DNA from: Cristatella mucedo
Lineage: Eukaryota; Bryozoa; Phylactolaemata; Cristatellidae
Length of the DNA stretch: 64,000 nt
Direction: 5' to 3'
Assembly (NCBI GenBank): GCA_009760855.2
Contig: WPIO01000068.1
Span: 1,566,001 to 1,630,000 of the forward strand
Position numbers and translations under genes: made by a program. Below, piece after piece: positions 58,480-64,000 of the stretch (the first letter of the stretch is position 1; each line of letters starts with the position of its first letter). The notes beneath the pieces are model-generated. The model saw nothing but the letters and a program-made list of their open reading frames with translations. It did not search any database and was not told the DNA's origin.

Positions 58480-58850
58480 AGAATCCAAAAGCTAGTTCCA
58501 GACTTTCGCTTCAAACGAGCTGAAGACGTAATCGCCAAGGATGTCAATTTAAGGAAAGGAACGGCGAGACGTCACTCCTCAGGTGTCATTGATGTGAGAG
58601 CGTACTGAAGGAAAGAGAAATCCAGAGACTGATAGACCGGTGCGTGCGATTGCAAGAAAAGCAAATTGACCAAAGAGGGGATCTTGACATCGATTTTACG
58701 AGTGCGCGGGTAGCCGGGCAAGGTCAGACAGAGGTAAGTCACGTGGAGGCTACACGGTTGACGACAATGACCAGCCGAATGGCTGAGTCTTGCATCAGTA
58801 GATTGATTACTAGGCCATAGATTCGGAATTACAGTGAACGTGCCCCCCAT
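58480..58850 (-). mobile_element. LINE fragment, diverged
   Basis: CTAGTTCCAGACTTTCGCTT...GAACGAGCTGAAGAC parallels the LINE-1 word order TTCCAGGCT...GCATACGAACTAAAG. The minus-strand frame 58572-58850 reads RKIDVKIPSLVNLLFLQSHAPVYQS, which echoes the RIDFKI...LAPxYLS region. Confidence 0.5.
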
Positions 58851-58854
58851 CTCA

Positions 58855-59045
58855 TCCCAGAAGTAAGGTGCTCGCTCTTCACCACCGAAGACGTGGGCTC
58901 CAGTCCTGCAGTGGGCAATCCTTTATCGACCACTACAAGCAGTGGCAATAGTGGCCAGGGGCTCTTCTGCAGCTAGCCCCGAGGCATATGTGAAGCGCCT
59001 GAATAGAGATTAAGTTCTCTTGGGGCGCTATATAAATGAAATATA
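58855..59045 (+). mobile_element. Chimeric SINE: SINE-B head joined to SINE-A tail
   Basis: 58860-58973 is SINE-B (GCAGTGGGCAATCCTTTATC, AGTGGCAATAGTGGCC, GGCTCTTCTGCAGCTA). From about 58974 it is SINE-A (GCCCCGAGGCATATGTGAAG, CGCCTGAATAGAGATTAAGT, GGGGCGCTATATAAATGAA). The switch lies at AGCTAGCCCC. Confidence 0.75.
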
Positions 59046-59149
59046 TTTTTTATATAAATGAGCCTGCTAATGAACTAGCATTTAATTTGAAGTGCGTTAG
59101 GCGTGATGTCATAAACTCGTGAAATAATTTGCTTTTCCTGCGTACAAGC

Positions 59150-59860
59150 AGGCGATGCTGATTTTGGCGATGCTGATCAGCTGAAAGAAGACCGAATTGA
59201 CTTTGAAGGTAGATGAGCTCGTCCTGAATGAAAATTGTCGATGGGTCTCAGTCAGGGGCACATCAAACCACTTTTTGCCGATCTGCACTTGCTCCCAGTA
59301 AAGCAGGGCATCGACTTAAAGATTTATCACTCACTTTTAGATTTCTTCATTCATTGGCCCCAGTCTACCTATCAGATCTACTCCCCTACAGCAGTCTACC
59401 TATCAGATCTACTCCCCTACAGGCTAAGTATTGCACCACCCATTTTTCCGACTCAATTCAAATAGCTACACCTCTTACAAACCTCAAATCCTTTGGAGAC
59501 CGTGACTTTAGTTCATATGCTTCCGAAGCATGGAACTCACTTTCGACTGACGCCACGACGTCCCTTGACTTGACATTTATGAAGAAGTTAAAATCGCATC
59601 AATTTATCGCAGCATTTAGTAAGTCCACGTGATTCTTATTTTGTGTGCTTATTCTTGCTGAAACGGTTAGTGCTAACACTAACCATATTTGCTGACCTGG
59701 TGCTTTTCACCTCTAACCATGTTATGCTTGTTAACATTGAGCATTCTATAACTAACAATTTGATCTTGCTTCTGCTGCAGCATATGTAAAGTGCCTAGAA
59801 AGTGATTAAGGTATCGGAGGGCGCTATGCAAGTGCTTTATTATCATTATTATTGGCTTTG
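59150..59860 (+). mobile_element. LINE family 1, C-terminal relic, 3' UTR and tail
   Basis: A plus-strand frame (59228-59632) ends with NLKSFGDRDFSSYASEAWNS and KKLKSHQFIAAFSKS, the LINE C-terminus, with a frameshift near 59465. It carries an internal 31-bp tandem duplication (59365-59425). The terminal stem and ATT tail are at 59780-59855. Confidence 0.82.
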
Positions 59861-60059
59861 GAAAGCACGCTCAGATCTCTGGAGGAAAGGTTGGGGTCGC
59901 TTGTACTAGATGAACCAATCTTACAGGCGAGGTCTCGCAACTTGAAGTTGACAATATGCTTGTCCATAATAAATAGGTCTTATATAATAAATAAATAAAT
60001 AAATATAATAAATAAATATAATATAATAAATAAATCTTATCGCAATCTGGCTTCGCCAG

Positions 60060-61080
60060 ATTAGTGGCCATCCAATGTAATGTATCTCCGTCTGTAACTC
60101 CGCAAACCCACAAAGACCATGTGGGTGTTACGCAGGACAGTTTTATATAGCCCACTGACAGCCTAAGCTGCTTTTGGTACGCATTCGGTAGCCAACAGAC
60201 TTCATCTCGCTTAACTAAGAGAAAGTGGCAACCACAGCAGAGTCAGGAGACCAGTTGAGGTAGTGAGTGGCCCGGAAGTAGCAGCTCGGGACCACTGGAA
60301 AGGATGAGCCATAGTCGGCAGCAGGAGATTATTTTTCGTTTCGTAAGAATCGTTAATGCGAGTTTTGCCGTCTAGGACCTGCAGAGCTAAAGCTTCTATC
60401 GCCAACGGTCTTTAAGCGGATGAATAGAACAGCCAATGTATTGTTCCCACAGGACCTGAAGGCACGAGGAGGTCTGAAACCGGTGCAGCAGTTCAGCTAG
60501 GTATGGAGGATTCAAGCCATAGCTGGCCTTCAAGGGTTGGCGTAAGAACTTTGCTATGTAACCATTGATCAGCCGGCAGCCATCGTAGCTATTTTAGCAA
60601 AGGGGACACGTGCTCAAACCTCTGGGACTTGAAAAATAGCCTTGCAGCCATATTCATAGCCGTAAGAATTGTGTCGATGAAGGCAGCTGGGGCGTCAGTG
60701 AGTCGGGTGCTGAGCAAGGCTTAGAAGAGCCATTTGATAGATAGGGCGTAGTGTCGCCGTCGTAGAAATGAAAGCTATTACTGCGTTTGGCGATGACATC
60801 CACCCGAATTAGAGTATAGGTACAGAAATAGTCACAAGAAGAGGCAGGCAGGCACGGCCGAAGGAAGGGGGAGCTACGTCGTAACTTTAATGATCTTCAG
60901 ATGGCCGACAGCATTTGCATATGCATTCTGACATCTCTCCGTGAGAGACTGTCTAGCCCAGTTTAGCAGCATTGCGACAGCCAGCGATACCTCGAAGTGG
61001 CGCCGAAAGGTTCACCAGAATGATTATGTGGCCGATTGAGTCACACGCTGCTTAGAGGTAAAAATGAGCTAGCAGCGAGG
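60060..61080 (-). mobile_element. LINE family 2, longest copy
   Basis: TGTAATG pentamers and CTGTAACTCCGCAAACCCAC form the 3' end. Further in, the minus strand reads a RT C-terminal relic (RWLPADQ..., KASYGLNPPYLAELLHRF with frameshifts) and DVIAKRSNSFHFYDGDTTPY, where YDGD stands where active enzymes have YADD. Inactive. It shows that the 3' repeats at 5310, 33105, 36120, 37985 and 46365 belong to a LINE. Confidence 0.7.
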
Positions 61081-61530
61081 ACACATAATAATCGTCAGTT
61101 ATCGACAAAGGATTGCTGTGAGCCCGAAGTAAAGCAGTTTGTTAGTAATGGTGACCTCTAAATTCCGATTGGGTTTTGGCAGTAGAATATTGACGGGGAA
61201 GCAGAGAAGCCGAGGCCGCCACTTCAGATTCAGGGGTCGGGGTAGTTCATACTTGTGATTAATGAGCCCATTTGAACAAACATTACTGGCAAGTAAAGGA
61301 GACATATAGCAGTGTCAGAAAAAGAGCAGTGAAACAGTAAGCCGAAGACATTGACAGCTACCGCTAAGCGTGACTAAGATTCGAGCCTCACTGCCGCGGT
61401 CCATTTTACTGTTGCGGGTAATGCTCGGACGACTCCCGGGCTAACAGTCAAAAGCTTGAGTAGCAGTTGTCTGCTCGGGATGCGGCCGACGACCGATTTC
61501 TCGGTCAGTGACCACTCACTGTGACGCGTA

Positions 61531-62302
61531 CAGTCGTCCCTCGACTTTCGTGGCTTCGCTATGTCGCTGTTTTTTTCAAATATATTCATTAAAAAGTTGA
61601 TCGAGATAGTGAAAATGCTACAGCTCGCGCTTGGTTGTCTGAGTCAACTATACATCCATGCATCCCAATTAAAATTAAAATTACTGTTCGTATGAACAGT
61701 AGGCCTATGTATTCAGGCACGCCGAAAATTCTTCCACGCCAGATGTAGCCGCTTGACCACTCCTTGTGTGTGGGAAAGAACTTTATTCCAAAAAATCGGA
61801 TGTGGTGAAACCAAGTCAATCAGAGCGTGCTGTTCCCTGATTGGCTATTCTGCTTAATTAAATGAACAATAGTAACAATAGTAAGATTTTTGTGACATCA
61901 AATATGTCTTATTTTCTCTTATTTTGTCTAATATAAGGTAAGATGGTTGCTTTTCATGACCTTGGTTCCGAGATCGTGGGTTTGAATCTTAATGTGAGTC
62001 ATTCTTTAATGCCGCTGCAAGCGGCAATGATAGCCGTAAGGGCTCTTCTGTCGCTATACAGAAGAGGCTGTTAAATCAGCTTGTTTTTTAATACGATTGT
62101 AATGACTATCGAGTGATGACTATCGAGTGATGACTATATATATGACTATAGAGTATCACCGTATTCAGAGGGTCGTGAACAGGTTTTGTATTCTCTAACT
62201 AGGAAAATATTTGATTTATAAGTAAAGATTCCCACTTCGTGGAAATTCACTTATCACGGTAGAGTCTGGAGCTGATTAACCGCGATCAACGAGGGACGAC
62301 TG
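61531..62302. mobile_element. Tigger/pogo-like DNA transposon relic, TIR and TA duplication
   Basis: The ends CAGTCGTCCCTCG (61531) and CGAGGGACGACTG (62290-62302) are perfect 13-bp inverted repeats flanked by TA on both sides (61529-61530 and 62303-62304). The CCCTCG...CGCGG terminal style is typical of Tc1/mariner Tigger-type elements. No transposase frame was recognised; a SINE-B is nested inside. Confidence 0.75.
61935..62090 (+). mobile_element. SINE-B nested in the Tigger-like element
   Basis: GGTAAGATGGTTGCTTTTCA, the palindromic GACCTTGGTTCCGAGATCG head, TGGGTTTGAATCTTAATG, AATGATAGCCGTAAGGGCTC and AGAGGCTGTTAAATCAGC. Confidence 0.82.
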
Positions 62303-62304
62303 TA

Positions 62305-64000
62305 AACAAGCGTCCAGCAAATGGCCTTTGCTGGCTGGAGCGCCAGCTGCTGCAGCCTCGCGGAGGCACCAGGTGCGTTTGGCTCGCTGCAATAGCTGAG
62401 GTCTCGACATTTTGCCTTAGGCGGATGCCTTCACCCAGCTGAGAGAACCGCCCTCTTTGGCGGATTAGCTTCCTGGATTAGCTTCCCGGATTGGCCTCCC
62501 GCATGCTTGTCCGAGAGCTGTTTGGCCCGCCAGCCGATCCGGTCTGCATCCTGCCACCGAGCAGTAGGGCTCCCGTTGGTTCCAACCTGCCGAGACGGCT
62601 AATAGGTGGCGCCGTGCTTAGGGCTCGACCGATGAGGTGTTTCCTTCCAACTGCGTGTTCAAGGATTTCGGCGGCCAATCACCCTCGGGCACTGGGAGAC
62701 GAAAAGCTCGAATCGGTTACTACAACTGGTTACTACAATTGGCCTTCCACCTTCGATTGTGGCGTCATTCTCTGGAGGAAACGGCGAGCGATTATTATGC
62801 GGCGAGTCCTAGTTGCCGTCACCGACGGATTCGTAGCCCGGCATGAGCGGCAGCAAGGACATCTGCATTCGAGACCGGCTGATGGCATCAGGCGACATGG
62901 ACAGAGTCACTTCTGCGCTCGTCGTTGCCAATTGGGAAGCCCTCTCGCTGCCACGCCTATCCCACGAATCGCACGGCCCAGCTCCGCTCGAGCGAGACAG
63001 ATTTAGTCACAGCATCCGGGATAAGATTGTCAGTAAGTCGACAGTCGCTGCTGAGTAAATGGTGACAGACGAGTGCTACGAGGCTTTTCCTTCTGGACAA
63101 AGCAAAGCGAAGCAAAGCAAAGCAAGCCTCCGATGCAGCAAGCTGCATCGAAATACTATATAGTATATAGTATATAAATACTATATAGTATAGAAATATA
63201 ATAGCTGCATCGAAATGCGAATACTAGAACATAACTCGCGACTCATAACTCATAATTCATAAAGTAATAGATCATAACTCGCGTCTCAAATGGTCTCAAA
63301 TCTCAATATAAAAGGCAGATGCCTCTTAAATTAGAGAAAGTTGCTGGCGACTGCTGAAAATCACTTATGTTTTTCACAGCCAGGAAATAGTGTTGATGAC
63401 CGACTGTCTCCGTAGATTTGCATCGTGTATACTGCAAGCACTCCTGTGAATAATGGGTATAACTGCTTATCCTTGTGGAACGTTGATGTGCTGCAGCAGC
63501 CAGGTTACGAGAGCTCCAATGAGTAGTTATTAATGGTTGTTGAATTACTAACAATCTGGACCTGATATTGTGTGGAACATTATTGAGTGGGCTTGGAGTT
63601 GCGTAGTTAAGCAGTGACTCGGTCTTCGTGCACACGTTTTAATGTTTTGGCGGGTGCTAGACACGTGTAGCCATCCGTGGATGCTGAATAGACCTTTCAA
63701 CGCTAATTCACAGATTTTTTATCTTATGGTCAATGACGTGCGTTATAGCTACGTGGATTGTCTGCCATCGTAATACTTACATGCAGTGGTGCTGTACATG
63801 CAAGTAATTAGCAGTGCTTCAAAGCGCAAGCCTAACCAGTATTTGTCGCGCGACATCAAGGGCTAGCACCGGGAACCATGACGAGCGCCATCTTTGATGC
63901 CCAATGGAAATTAGCAATTAGCCGTCACTGTGCGTTTGCAAAGTTGGAATGGCTGAAATAGGAAAGCTATTGACCACAAAGCCTTCACCCCCTAACCGCT
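62305..64000. other. Window end; CpG-rich block then AT-rich sequence, no gene assigned
   Basis: 62310-63060 is GC-rich with a 171-codon open frame (62491-63006, +) lacking any domain I recognise, and a repeated GGATTAGCTTCC word. 63085-63125 is a GCAAA-type short repeat; 63150-63200 is a palindromic TACTATATAGTA cluster. The remainder is unremarkable. Confidence 0.4.

Overview
The window is animal genomic DNA. It has spliced genes with GT-AG introns, long microsatellites, tRNA-derived SINEs, non-LTR retrotransposon fragments and cut-and-paste transposon relics. The only host gene I can support is an orthologue of UNC79, a very large cytosolic subunit of the NALCN sodium-leak channel complex, on the + strand. 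Identity in the best blocks is clear but moderate compared with the vertebrate protein as I remember it, so this is an invertebrate. I cannot name the phylum from sequence alone.

I assembled 32 coding exons between 3290 and 48620 by hand from homology and splice sites. Every junction is in phase and the total is 5541 nt, giving 1846 codons plus a stop. This is the C-terminal two thirds of the protein (the family is about 2600 residues). The first roughly 800 residues and the promoter lie upstream of position 1 or were not found. The last exon ends with the conserved UNC79 C-terminus and TAG at 48618-48620. Exons range from 37 to 493 bp. Exons and their near flanks form GC-rich, CpG-rich islands (about 6.0-12.4, 20.0-21.1, 25.7-26.4, 29.2-32.1 and 36.8-37.9 kb). 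The AT-richer intron stretches between them hold the transposons and microsatellites.

Repeat layout: LINE family 1 (CR1/L2-like, with a GCGC-stem 3' end and an (ATT)n tail) is scattered in both orientations, with recognisable reverse-transcriptase relics at 53-57 kb and 59 kb. LINE family 2 has a 3' end made of pentamers (TGTAA/ACATT) and a longer copy at 60.0-61.1 kb. Two related tRNA-headed SINE families (A and B) occur about 15 times, including one A/B chimera and one SINE split by a LINE tail. A MULE-like relic with terminal inverted repeats lies at 27.9-28.5 kb, and a Tigger/pogo-like element flanked by TA lies at 61.5-62.3 kb. Downstream of UNC79 (48.6-64 kb) I see no second gene. There are CpG-rich blocks at 49.6-52.0, 56.8-57.6 and 62.3-63.1 kb that could be promoter-like or first-exon regions.

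I found no bacterial-type operon, CRISPR array, defence system, rRNA or convincing tRNA gene. The most interesting signals are structural: a SINE and a LINE tail squeezed against the splice sites of a 51-bp exon, two perfect long hairpins, a roughly 366-bp pure TG run, and a CAG/CTG inverted triplet tract just downstream of a splice donor.
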